From the NCBI GenBank assembly GCA_963784195.1, contig CAWARA010000018.1:310001-374000 (forward strand): a stretch of DNA of 64,000 nucleotides, written 5' to 3'. The DNA is from CAVQAH01 sp963784195. GTDB lineage: Bacteria; Acidobacteriota; Vicinamibacteria; Vicinamibacterales; 2-12-FULL-66-21. Below, piece after piece: positions 1-8,205 of this stretch (position 1 is the stretch's first letter; every line of letters begins with the position of its first letter). The translations under genes were made by a program, and so were the position numbers. A model generated the notes under the pieces. That model was not told the origin of the DNA, did not search any database, and worked only from the letters and a program-made list of their open reading frames with translations.

Positions 1-1727
1 CGCGCCATTTCCTCGTTGATGAGGGCGACGAGCATGCCGTCAGCTGTATCCGCAGGCATGATCGTTCGTCCGCGGACGACGCGCTCACCCATCGCTTCCA
101 GGTATCCGTCGGTCGCGATCTGCCAGTCTCCTTTGGCGTTGGTACCAGGCGGCGGCTGGTAGCCCTCGACCTGCAGACCGAAATCGCCGATCGTCGACCC
201 GAGCGGCAGCGAACGCGCGGCGCCGGCGGCGCGCACGCCCGGCAGCTGACGGATTCGCTCGTTCAATTGCTCGAAGAATCCGACCACTTGCTCCGGTTGC
301 GGATAGGCCGTCTCCGGCAGCGCGACCCTCATCGTCAACACACCTGACGGATCGAGACCGAGCGGCACGCGCTGCAGCGCCCAAAGGCTGCGAATCATCA
401 GGCCCGCGCCAACGAGCAGGACGACAGCGAGCGCCATCTCGACGATGACGAGCGCGTTGCGGAACCGCTGACCGCGTCCGCCACCCGACACGCTCTGCGC
501 ACCGTCTTTCAGAGAATCGGTGAGGTCCGGACTGAGCGCACGAAGGGCAGGCACGATGCTGAACAACACGCTCGTCACGATCGCCATGCCCGCCGTGAAC
601 AGGAGCACGGGCAGGTCGAGTGTGACGTTCGCGACACGGGGGATGTTCGCGGGATTCCACCACGCGAGAAAGCGCACGCCGGAAAAAGCGAGCAGGAGCC
701 CGGCGATGGCGCTCAGGCCGGAGAGAACCAGGCTCTCGGTAAGAAGTTGCGAAACGACGCGCCAGCCGGCAGCGCCCAGGGCGGATCGGACGGCGATCTC
801 GCGTTGCCGCGCCTCGGCGCGCGCCAGCAGAAGATTCGCAACGTTCGCACATGCGATCAGCAGCAGGAATCCGACGGCGCCGAACAATAACCAGACCGAT
901 CGCCGCACAGTGCCGACGACTTCATCCGACAGCGACAACGTCACTGTGCTGAACTGCATGGGAACGGGATACAGGCCTTCCTTCGTCATGGCCGCGGCGA
1001 TGCCGCGAAGTTCGTCGGCTGCCTGCGCGACGGTTGCGCCAGGAGCAAGCCTGGCCGCCGCGTAGAGCCCGTGGTTGCCGTGGTCCATGCTGGCAGGATC
1101 CATCTGCAGGGGCGACCACAGCTGCGTGGTCTGCGGATTCTGGAAGTCGGTCGGCAGGGCAAAGTCGTTCGGCATGATGCCGATGACCTCGAAGGGGCGG
1201 CCGTTGATCTGAATCGTCCGCCCCACGAGGTCACGGTCGCTGTTGTAGCGGCGCTCCCACAAGGCATGACCCAGCACCACGAGGGCTGGTCCGTTCGGCA
1301 CGTCCTCCTTCTCCGAGAACGTCCGGCCGATCAGCGGCTGCACGCCCAGCGTCGAGAAGATGTTCGACGTGACGTCGGCGGCGGCAACACGCTCGGGGTC
1401 GCCGTCTCCGGTGAGGTTGACCTGCCCGTCGCTCCAGGCTGCGACGGACGACAGCGTCCGCGCGCGCCTGCGGTATTGCACGACCTCGCCTGTCGACACC
1501 CAGGTCTTGTCGAACGCAACCCATCGGCTCCAGATCATCACAGCGCGGTCCGGCTCAGCCCATGGGAGCGGCCGGAGAAGCACGGCGTTGACGACGCTGA
1601 AGATGGCGGCATTGGCGCCAATCCCGAGCGACAGCGTCAGAAGCGCGATGACCGCAAATCCGGGGCTGCGCCTCAACGTCCGGGCACCGAACCGCAGATC
1701 CTGCCAGAACCGTTCGAAAAACCTCAT
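1..1727 (-). CDS. ADOP-type ABC transporter permease (MacB-like), 3' end outside window
   Basis: My reading of the minus strand from the ATG at 1725-1727 stays open for 575 codons to the window edge. The protein starts MRFFERFWQDLRFGARTLRR, the opening typical of acidobacterial duplicated orphan permeases. A transmembrane segment follows, then a MacB-like periplasmic core, a helix block at about residues 270-380 (FLLLIACANVANLLLARAEA followed by REIAVRSALGA, the FtsX motif), and the start of the second duplicated half. The family gives large membrane proteins of about 800 residues without their own ATPase domain, so roughly 200 residues lie outside the window. No ATPase or PadR regulator gene is adjacent. 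The substrate is unknown. Family assignment is confident; function is inferred. Confidence 0.92.
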   Translation of the reverse strand, partial: MRFFERFWQDLRFGARTLRRSPGFAVIALLTLSLGIGANAAIFSVVNAVLLRPLPWAEPDRAVMIWSRWVAFDKTWVSTGEVVQYRRRARTLSSVAAWSDGQVNLTGDGDPERVAAADVTSNIFSTLGVQPLIGRTFSEKEDVPNGPALVVLGHALWERRYNSDRDLVGRTIQINGRPFEVIGIMPNDFALPTDFQNPQTTQLWSPLQMDPASMDHGNHGLYAAARLAPGATVAQAADELRGIAAAMTKEGLYPVPMQFSTVTLSLSDEVVGTVRRSVWLLFGAVGFLLLIACANVANLLLARAEARQREIAVRSALGAAGWRVVSQLLTESLVLSGLSAIAGLLLAFSGVRFLAWWNPANIPRVANVTLDLPVLLFTAGMAIVTSVLFSIVPALRALSPDLTDSLKDGAQSVSGGGRGQRFRNALVIVEMALAVVLLVGAGLMIRSLWALQRVPLGLDPSGVLTMRVALPETAYPQPEQVVGFFEQLNERIRQLPGVRAAGAARSLPLGSTIGDFGLQVEGYQPPPGTNAKGDWQIATDGYLEAMGERVVRGRTIMPADTADGMLVALINEEMA

Positions 1728-1800
1728 GCCTGGACCCTCACTGTTCTGAGATTGGACGGCTATGCCGCGGGAAACGTTGGTCCTACGTTAAGATTTCTGA

Positions 1801-2319
1801 ATGACGCAGGACCTCAGTCAGTTCCGCCCTTCACGCATCTGGAAGCGCATGCCGGCCGAACGCAGGCTCACCGCCTCGGAACTCTTCTGGGCGGACGACC
1901 AGTCGACGGATCAGCAGATCGAGGCGGTCGCCGCCATCGCTTCGCATATGAAGTTCCGGACCAAGAGCGTGCTCGGCCTTGCACCCGAAAAACGGACCAA
2001 ATATCTCGCTGGTCTTCCGGTCATCTCGGATACCGTTGCGGCGCGTGCACTCATCAGCTACCACCTCGAGCGCCAGCGGCCAATGATGTCGGCGTTCCTC
2101 GATAGCCTCGGCATCGCCCACGAGAACGGCTTGATCAACGACGAGACGGTCTCGAAACCTGACGCGGCAAAACTAAAGTCGGCAGCGGCCGAACTGGCGT
2201 CGAAGTATCCTCCGGACGAGGTTTCGGTGTACCTATCGACACTCGTTTCCCAGGATCCCGATACCTGGGGCGACCTCGCCGAGCTTCCAGAAACGATGGG
2301 GGCCACGAGCGCGCCGTAG
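1801..2319 (+). CDS. Conserved-looking hypothetical protein, 172 aa
   Basis: I do not recognise this family. The 172-residue protein has no signal peptide or membrane segment, is mostly helical in character and is rich in Ala, Ser and charged residues. It begins MTQDLSQFRPSRIWKRM and ends shortly after an acidic stretch (DPDTWGDLAELPE). Codon use matches its neighbours. It is divergent from the ADOP permease, with about 73 bases between the two starts that must hold both promoters. It converges on the amine oxidase gene, with a heptamer repeat lying between them. A soluble helical protein is the most that can be said. Confidence 0.75.
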   Translation: MTQDLSQFRPSRIWKRMPAERRLTASELFWADDQSTDQQIEAVAAIASHMKFRTKSVLGLAPEKRTKYLAGLPVISDTVAARALISYHLERQRPMMSAFLDSLGIAHENGLINDETVSKPDAAKLKSAAAELASKYPPDEVSVYLSTLVSQDPDTWGDLAELPETMGATSAP

Positions 2320-2360
2320 GTTCGTGTTCGTAGCTCGTGGTTCGTAGTTCGTAGCTCGCA
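2320..2360. repeat. Degenerate heptamer repeat, TTCGTAG type
   Basis: Immediately after the stop codon at 2319 there are about five 7-base units in phase: TTCGTAG, CTCGTGG, TTCGTAG, TTCGTAG, CTCGCAG. It sits between two convergent genes. The same word class recurs at 50872-50910, in the opposite orientation, and as GTCCGTG at 17105-17202 and 33554-33626. Confidence 0.8.
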
Positions 2361-2377
2361 GAGCCGATCGGCCGCTG

Positions 2378-3724
2378 TCACGGGCTCGCGACTAGGGCGC
2401 GCACCTCGGCCGCCGCGCGCTTGCCGCTCTCGATCGCTCCGTTCATGTAGCCCTGCCAGCGCTCGCTCGTGTGCTCGCCCGCAAAGAGCACGCGTCCAGC
2501 CGGCCTCGCGAGCCATGCTCGCAGGAGCGGATCGAAGGACGGTCCGAAAAACGCGTAGCCACCACGTGACCAGGGTTCGTCCTCCCAGGCCATGACCTGA
2601 GCGGCGATCAGATCCGCAGGGCGTCCGAGCCACCGGAGCCGATCGACAACGGCCTGCGAACCGCCGGTGGCGATCAGTTGCTGCAATTCACCCGATGCGC
2701 GTCCGCCGGCAAGGAGCGTCAACACACCGGCCGGGCCGCGCTGTTCCTCGCTCGCGTCCCACACGGCTCCGGTCACCAGATCGGTGCCGAACGCCGACGG
2801 CCTGTGCGCTTTCCGCCAGAAACGTTCCGAGAACTGCAGCATCATCCGCGTGGCGCGGCCATAACCCAACGACTGGATCGCGCGATGCTGATCCTCAGGC
2901 AGGGGTGGTTCGAACCGTACGTCCCGTAGCGTCGTTGCCGGTAGCGTCACAACGCAGTAGTGCGCCGCGATCTCGCGACGCGATCCCCGATCGTCGAGCG
3001 TCACGACGACGTCGCCGGCGCGACGCTGAATGCGACGGACGATGGCGTCGAGGATCAACCGGCCGCGCAGGCGATCCGCCAGGGCTCGGGGCAGCCGATC
3101 GTTGCCGCCGCGAATCCTGAACATCCGGCTTTCGCCGGGTGTCTCGCCGGAGGCGAACTGATCCACCAGCATGAGGAGCGAGAGATCTTCGGGATCCGCG
3201 AGAAAGAATCCGCGCAGCCCCCTCAGACCCGCGGCGAGACCATCATCCGCACCGATCGATTTCAGCCACGTCGAGACCGAGGTACGCCCGAGGCGCGCGG
3301 CGATCGCCGAATCCCATCGCTTGCCTGCCAGCTCGTAGTCCGCGATCTCTGGCTTCAACCTCTTGCCGGCTTCGTCAAACGTCGTCGGCGCGGTCCGCAA
3401 CGTTCGCCGGCCGCGGCCATTCTCGCCGTAGAACCCCCATCCTTCGCGAAGGATCCGCACCAGTGGCAGCTTCAGTTCCCTGGCCAGCGCGACAACGTTC
3501 GATTGTTCCGATTCGATCAGGTCGGCACCGGCGTCTGCGTGCTGACCGCCGGCGAAGCCATCACGAACGGTGTGGACCCGTCCGCCCACGCGATCGCGTG
3601 CCTCCACGATCGTCACGGCGGCCCCCGCCGCTTCGAGATCACGTGCGGCGCTCAAACCGGCCAGACCCGCGCCCGCGACAATGACGGTCACGCCTCCGAG
3701 CGGACCCCGTCTCGATGCCTTCAT
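2378..3724 (-). CDS. FAD-dependent amine oxidase (flavin monoamine oxidase family)
   Basis: The protein of 448 residues has an N-terminal Rossmann FAD-binding motif (VIVAGAGLAGLSAARDLE, about residues 14-31), then the adjacent EARDRVGGR element typical of MAO/polyamine-oxidase-like flavoenzymes. The C-terminal FAD motif LFAGEHTSERWQGYMNGAI is also present. The family oxidises amines to imines, releasing hydrogen peroxide; the substrate here is unknown. I start it at MKASRRGPLGG (ATG at 3722-3724) because the longer open frame would run into the divergent hydrolase gene and adds a non-homologous leader. No signal peptide is obvious. Confidence 0.88.
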   Translation of the reverse strand: MKASRRGPLGGVTVIVAGAGLAGLSAARDLEAAGAAVTIVEARDRVGGRVHTVRDGFAGGQHADAGADLIESEQSNVVALARELKLPLVRILREGWGFYGENGRGRRTLRTAPTTFDEAGKRLKPEIADYELAGKRWDSAIAARLGRTSVSTWLKSIGADDGLAAGLRGLRGFFLADPEDLSLLMLVDQFASGETPGESRMFRIRGGNDRLPRALADRLRGRLILDAIVRRIQRRAGDVVVTLDDRGSRREIAAHYCVVTLPATTLRDVRFEPPLPEDQHRAIQSLGYGRATRMMLQFSERFWRKAHRPSAFGTDLVTGAVWDASEEQRGPAGVLTLLAGGRASGELQQLIATGGSQAVVDRLRWLGRPADLIAAQVMAWEDEPWSRGGYAFFGPSFDPLLRAWLARPAGRVLFAGEHTSERWQGYMNGAIESGKRAAAEVRALVASP

Positions 3725-3758
3725 CAGTCCAGCGTAATACGGGCTGTATGATGTGCTG

Positions 3759-4640
3759 ATGAGCTTTCTTCTGAGCGCTGCACTCTTTCTAGCCATGCCT
3801 CAGCCGGCGGTGGCCAGACAGCCATCGACGCTCGAAGCCGAGGTTCGCGCCATCATCGCCGGCAGCGGCGCCGAGGTGGCCGTCGCGTTCCGTACGGTCG
3901 ACGGTCGTGACGAGCTTCTCATCGATCCCGACAAGGTGTTTCACGCCGCGAGTACGATGAAAGTGCCGGTGATGATCGAGCTGTTCAGGCAGGCCGGGAA
4001 AGGAGCGCTGTCGCTCGAGGAGAAACTGCCCATCCGGAACAGGTTCAAGAGCATCGTGGACGGCAGCCCCTACAAGCTCAGCGAAGGTGACGACTCCGAC
4101 AAGGAGATCTACGCGGCCGTTGGCAAGAGCCTCACGCTCAGGCAGCTCTGCGAAGCGATGATCACCGTCAGCAGTAACTTCGCGACGAACCTGCTGATCG
4201 AGCGGCTCGGCGTCGAGAAGATCCGGAACACGGTCACGCGGCTCGGCGCCGACGGCATGCAGGTGCTGCGCGGGGTCGAGGATCAGAAGGCGTTCGACAA
4301 GGGCTTGAACAACTCGACGACGGCGAGAGCGCTGTTGGTGCTGTTCCAGAAGCTCGCGACAGGCCAGGCTGTCACCGCGACGTCAGATGCCGCGATGATC
4401 GATATTCTGAAGCGGCAGAAATTCAACGAAGCGATTCCCGCGGGTGTTCCCGCCGGGACGCCCGTGGCGCACAAGACCGGCAACATCACGAGGATTCATC
4501 ACGACGCGGGAATCGTCTACGCTCCGCGGCCGTACGTCCTGGTGATTCTGGTGCGCGGCATTCCTGATCAGAAGGTCAGCGCGCCGCTGATGAGCAAGAT
4601 CTCGGCGGCGGTGTATCAGCACAGTCAGGCGTCACGATAG
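3759..4640 (+). CDS. Class A beta-lactamase-like serine hydrolase, exported
   Basis: A hydrophobic N-terminus ending near AVA-RQ looks like a Sec signal peptide. The active-site set of the serine beta-lactamase fold is visible: S-T-M-K (nucleophile Ser and Lys, about residues 65-68), S-S-N (SDN-like, about 138-140) and K-T-G (about 239-241). Length and order fit class A beta-lactamases or related penicillin-recognising hydrolases. The omega-loop Glu cannot be assigned with certainty (the region reads RGVEDQKAFDKGLNN), so real beta-lactam hydrolysis is not established. An in-frame GTG at 3753 is an alternative start. It is divergent from the amine oxidase and convergent with the TPR regulator. 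Confidence 0.85.
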   Translation: MSFLLSAALFLAMPQPAVARQPSTLEAEVRAIIAGSGAEVAVAFRTVDGRDELLIDPDKVFHAASTMKVPVMIELFRQAGKGALSLEEKLPIRNRFKSIVDGSPYKLSEGDDSDKEIYAAVGKSLTLRQLCEAMITVSSNFATNLLIERLGVEKIRNTVTRLGADGMQVLRGVEDQKAFDKGLNNSTTARALLVLFQKLATGQAVTATSDAAMIDILKRQKFNEAIPAGVPAGTPVAHKTGNITRIHHDAGIVYAPRPYVLVILVRGIPDQKVSAPLMSKISAAVYQHSQASR

Positions 4641-4655
4641 AGGCGCCCGAGACTC

Positions 4656-6581
4656 TCAACGCGCCCGATCGGCAAGGCGATCCGCGATCCGCTGGAAGCC
4701 GCTGGTGTTGCGCAGCGGCTCGAAAAGCGGCTCGACCGGTATCGTCCAGCCCGTGAATGGCAGCTCCGCGCGCTCGAGCAACACCTGCAGGCACTCGATC
4801 GCGTCGTCAACCTGCCCGCGCACGGTGTGATGGAGCGCGGCTGCCAACGTCGCTTCACTTCCCCGCCCGCCGCGCCGCAGGGACTCGATCGCGGTATCGA
4901 CGCGGCTAAACGCGGCATCGCGGCCGTCGTTGTCGCCGGCGGCCGCCAGCGAAGCGCCCAGGCCCACGAGTGACCGGGCGTGCTCGGGAAACAGCTCCAG
5001 CGCGCAGCGGAACTGGACAGCAGCCGACTCGGCGTCGCCGGTGCGCAGGTATGCGAAGCCGGAACCGTCATGGGCATTCATGGCGAACTCCGGCGCATAC
5101 AGCTGCGACGATCCGGATGAAATCTCCGCCTGGAACTCGCGCTGCGCCTCGGCCGCATCTCCCCGCGCCAGACGCACGAGCCCGAGCAGCCAGTGCAGGC
5201 CCTTTGCGGGATATCGCTGTTTGAGGTTCGCCTGACGGTCCTGGACGATCGTCCCTTCACGGAGAACGGATTCCGCCCGATCGAGATTTCCACGGGCGAT
5301 GTGCACCATCCCGGCTTCGAAATGGACGAACGGGAAATCAGGGTAAAGTTCGACCGCCCGTTCGAGCGCCTGCAGCCGTTCCTCGCCCCACGCCGCGTGC
5401 GCCAGGCGGAACTGGTTGCCCCAGTAGCCCGGCTCGAGAGCAACGGCGCGCCGCGCTGCGGACAGCGCTTCTGTCGCGCGCCCGGCGCTCGTGAGCAGAA
5501 ACGCCAGTGATGCGTGCGCCTCGGCCAGGTCGCGTTCGAGCTCGATCGCGCGCCGTACGTGATCGGTGGCACGCGCCAGCAGTGCCGCGTCCGGCTGATT
5601 TCTCGCGCGCGACATCTGGTACTGCCAGAACCGCGCGTTGGCGAGCCCGACATGCGCGCTCGCATACCGCGGATCGAGGCTGATGGCGCGTTCGAAATCG
5701 GCGATCGCTCCCGGCACCAGCGACGCATCGAGCGATTCGAGCCGCACCCGGCCTTCGGTGAAGGCCTGGTACGCCTCGAGGCTGCTGGTGTCCCCGACCG
5801 ATCGGTGTGCGCTCGATCCAGCCTTGGCCAGACCGAGCGACTCGGCAAACTGCGCGACGAGCCTGTCCTGCAGATCAAAGACGTTCGCGAGCAGTCCGTC
5901 GGCTTTCGCCTCGGCCAGCGCTTCGCTCGTTGAGGCATCGACCACGCGTGCGGTGATTCGCAGGCGATCCCCCGCTCGCTGGAAGCTGCCGACGACGGCG
6001 CGGTCGATATGAAGATCGGCGCGAAGAGCGGTGAGGTTCGTGCCGCATCGCTTCACCGCCTCGACAACGCGCACGCGATCGATCACGCGCAGCCGCGACG
6101 AGGCGCGGAGATCGTTGGTGACGGTCTCGGCGATACCCGACGAGAGCCAGGCGAGATCGCGATCGCCGTTGACGTTCGAGAAATCGAGCACGGCGATGCT
6201 CGCCTGGGGCGCGACGACCGCCTGAGGTGCTGAGGCCGCCGGCGCGTGCGTCGCGTGAGCCACGACGCCCGAGCTCACCGGCGCGATGAACCGGTACCCC
6301 CGCCGCGCCACGGTCTGGATATATGACGGCTCGGACGGATCGTCGCCGAGCGCCTGACGAAGCTCCGAAACTGCCTGCGTCAGCGCGTTGTCGGTCACCG
6401 CGACATCAGGCCACAGCGCCTTGAACAGCTCGTCCTTCGTGACGAGCACGGACGGTCGCGCGACCAGGTACAGCAGAAGGTCGATGATCTTGGGCGAAAG
6501 CTGAATGACCTGACCGTCACGAAGGAGCCGGAACGCGGACGGATCGAGGGCAAACGGGCCAAACCTGTACACGCTGCTCAC
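4656..6581 (-). CDS. CadC-type winged-helix regulator with TolB/FlgO-like and TPR domains
   Basis: The 641-residue protein has an OmpR/PhoB-type winged helix at about residues 5-100 (VLVTKDELFKALWPDVAVTD; RRGYRFIAP). A region of the adenylate-cyclase/TolB-like type follows (SIAVLDFSNVNGDRDLAWLSSGIAETVTNDLR), then TPR repeats through the C-terminal half. It has no receiver domain and no clear membrane helix, so activity is probably controlled by interactions through the TPR array. This is a common acidobacterial architecture. The GTG start at 6579-6581 overlaps the stop of the upstream secreted-protein gene by four bases, which implies translational coupling. The target promoters are unknown. 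Confidence 0.87.
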   Translation of the reverse strand: MSSVYRFGPFALDPSAFRLLRDGQVIQLSPKIIDLLLYLVARPSVLVTKDELFKALWPDVAVTDNALTQAVSELRQALGDDPSEPSYIQTVARRGYRFIAPVSSGVVAHATHAPAASAPQAVVAPQASIAVLDFSNVNGDRDLAWLSSGIAETVTNDLRASSRLRVIDRVRVVEAVKRCGTNLTALRADLHIDRAVVGSFQRAGDRLRITARVVDASTSEALAEAKADGLLANVFDLQDRLVAQFAESLGLAKAGSSAHRSVGDTSSLEAYQAFTEGRVRLESLDASLVPGAIADFERAISLDPRYASAHVGLANARFWQYQMSRARNQPDAALLARATDHVRRAIELERDLAEAHASLAFLLTSAGRATEALSAARRAVALEPGYWGNQFRLAHAAWGEERLQALERAVELYPDFPFVHFEAGMVHIARGNLDRAESVLREGTIVQDRQANLKQRYPAKGLHWLLGLVRLARGDAAEAQREFQAEISSGSSQLYAPEFAMNAHDGSGFAYLRTGDAESAAVQFRCALELFPEHARSLVGLGASLAAAGDNDGRDAAFSRVDTAIESLRRGGRGSEATLAAALHHTVRGQVDDAIECLQVLLERAELPFTGWTIPVEPLFEPLRNTSGFQRIADRLADRAR

Positions 6582-7051
6582 CGTTTACACGTAACGGATG
6601 AACCTTCGAACGCCTTCACGTCGAGCACCGGGAGTGCCTGCGACGTGCCCTGCATCGCCTGCTCGCGTGTTCGCGGATCGCCTCCAAGGACGACCTTCGT
6701 GCCTCCAATGTTGGTCCCGAACGAGGAATCCTCGGTCAGCGTCGTCTTCAGCTCGCCGGTCAGGGAAACGACGAGGCCATCGTGCTTCTCGCGCAGGTCC
6801 TTCAGCAGCTCTTTCTTGCCTTTGAGCTGGAATGAATAGGTGGCCAACGTCAGCGGGACACTGTCCTCGCCCGTGATTTCCGTCGACTGGAGCACGGCAC
6901 CCTGGAGACATCCCTTGACCGTGATGGTGTCACCCTTCTTGAGACCTCGCTTGCGGTCGGAGCTCTGATCCCCGGCAAGAGCGGCACCTGCGCCAAACGA
7001 CGCAATCGAAAAGATGACGAGAGCCGTGCGAAAGCGGGTGAGGGTTGCCAT
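6578..7051 (-). CDS. Small secreted protein coupled to a TPR regulator
   Basis: This 157-residue protein starts MATLTRFRTALVIFSIASFG and carries a Sec signal peptide ending near ALA-GD. The mature part is hydrophilic, with a motif TVKGCLQGAVLQS and a later Cys near the end (SSVTCKR), so one disulfide is possible. I do not recognise a named family; the central part looks like a small beta-rich domain. The stop overlaps the GTG start of the winged-helix/TPR gene (6578-6581). An in-frame ATG at 7064-7066 is an alternative start. Being made with a transcription regulator suggests a shared stress or envelope role, which is inference only. Confidence 0.75.
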   Translation of the reverse strand: MATLTRFRTALVIFSIASFGAGAALAGDQSSDRKRGLKKGDTITVKGCLQGAVLQSTEITGEDSVPLTLATYSFQLKGKKELLKDLREKHDGLVVSLTGELKTTLTEDSSFGTNIGGTKVVLGGDPRTREQAMQGTSQALPVLDVKAFEGSSVTCKR

Positions 7052-7086
7052 ATCGAAGAGCAGCATAGCACCAGTACAATCTGCCC

Positions 7087-8140
7087 ATGAATCGTCGCAC
7101 TTTTGTCGCAAGCGCTGCCAATCTGGCGGCCGCAGGCGTGGCCTCGCGGGCCGTCGACCGCGTGGCCGCAACCACCTCAGACACAGCGGTTGCCGTTCAT
7201 CAAGCCGCGACGTTTGGCGGCCGGCGATTCGGTGGCGCTGGTGGCGCCGGCAAGCGCGACGTTCAACACGATGGAGCTGGAGATCGCAAAGGAATCGCTC
7301 GAGGCGCTGGGCCTGAAGGTGCAGGTCGGCGGCCACCTGCTCGATCGACATGGCTATCTTGCCGGCCAGGATCGCGACCGGGCGGACGACATCAACCGGT
7401 TCTTCGCCGACACGACGATCAGGGCGGTGCTCCCAATCCGCGGCGGCTGGGGAAGCAGCCGCCTCCTGCCGTATCTGGACTACGAAGTCATTCGCCGTAA
7501 CCCCAAGATCGTCCTCGGCTACAGCGACATCACCGCACTCCTGCTTGGCATCTATGCGCGAACGGGGCTGATCACCTTTCATGGACCGAACGGCATGGGC
7601 CGATGGGACGAGTTTTCCGTCGGTTGGGTCAAACGCATCCTCTTCGACGCCGAGGCGGTGACGCTCGAGAACCCGCGCGAAAAGGGCGAGTTCCTCGTTC
7701 AGACCGAGAACCGGACGCAAACACTCACGCCCGGTGCAGCCCGCGGGCGGCTCCTTGGCGGGAACCTGACGGTCCTCAGCGCGATCATCGGATCGCCCTA
7801 CCTTCCCGACTGGGAGAACTCGATCCTGTTTCTCGAGGACGTCGGCGAAGACCTCTACCGGGTCGATCGCATGCTGACCACGCTGAAGCTGGCGGGCGTA
7901 CTGGCGAAGATCCGCGGTTTCGTGTTCGGGACCTGCAGCGAATGCGAGCCTGGCTCCGGATACGGGTCACTGACGATGGAAGAGATCTTCAACGATCACA
8001 TCAAGCCGTTGAAGGTCCCGGCGTGGCAGGGCGCGATGATCGGACACCGGATGCCGCAGTTCACGCTGGCGGAGGGTTTGGAAGTCGAGATCGACGCGGT
8101 GGCGTGCAGGATCAGGATGTTGCAACCGGCGGTCACGTGA
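7087..8140 (+). pseudogene. S66 LD-carboxypeptidase, probable Tat signal, frameshifted near the N-terminus
   Basis: The frame from ATG 7087 gives MNRRTFVASAANLAAAGVAS, a twin-arginine-like signal. The S66 body (LPFIKPRRLAAGDSVALVAP onward) is one frame over and continues to 8140. The join must lie at about 7183-7200 and needs one extra base in the sequence to be ignored. The body has the family pattern: GYSDITALL with the catalytic Ser, and a C-terminal IGHRMPQFTLAEG carrying the His. These enzymes cut LD bonds in recycled murein peptides (LdcA) or related substrates. If the shift is a sequencing error the protein is about 350 residues. A TTG at 7103 could give the body alone, without the signal. 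Confidence 0.82.
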
Positions 8141-8182
8141 TGCGTGACGCGCAGCTGAAGCTGGCGCTGCTGGTACCAGCGG

Positions 8183-8202
8183 CGCGCGGCTTTAGCCGCG
8201 CG
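8183..8202. terminator. Hairpin between convergent genes
   Basis: A perfect 8-bp stem, CGCGCGGC / GCCGCGCG, flanks the loop TTTA. It lies between the convergent S66 and winged-helix/hydrolase genes. No strong U-run follows, so it may serve as a bidirectional terminator or as a REP-like element. A second dyad, GCTGGTACCAGC, lies just upstream. Confidence 0.55.
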
Positions 8203-8205
8203 TCA

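Noticed and set aside
2880..2895. GGTTCGAACC motif resembling a tRNA T-arm
   Set aside because: It lies inside the amine oxidase coding region with no acceptor or anticodon stems around it; no tRNA was found in the window.
6578..7720. A 380-residue protein covering the small secreted gene and beyond
   Set aside because: The upstream part is antisense to the S66 gene and has no family signal; the signal peptide starts at 7051.
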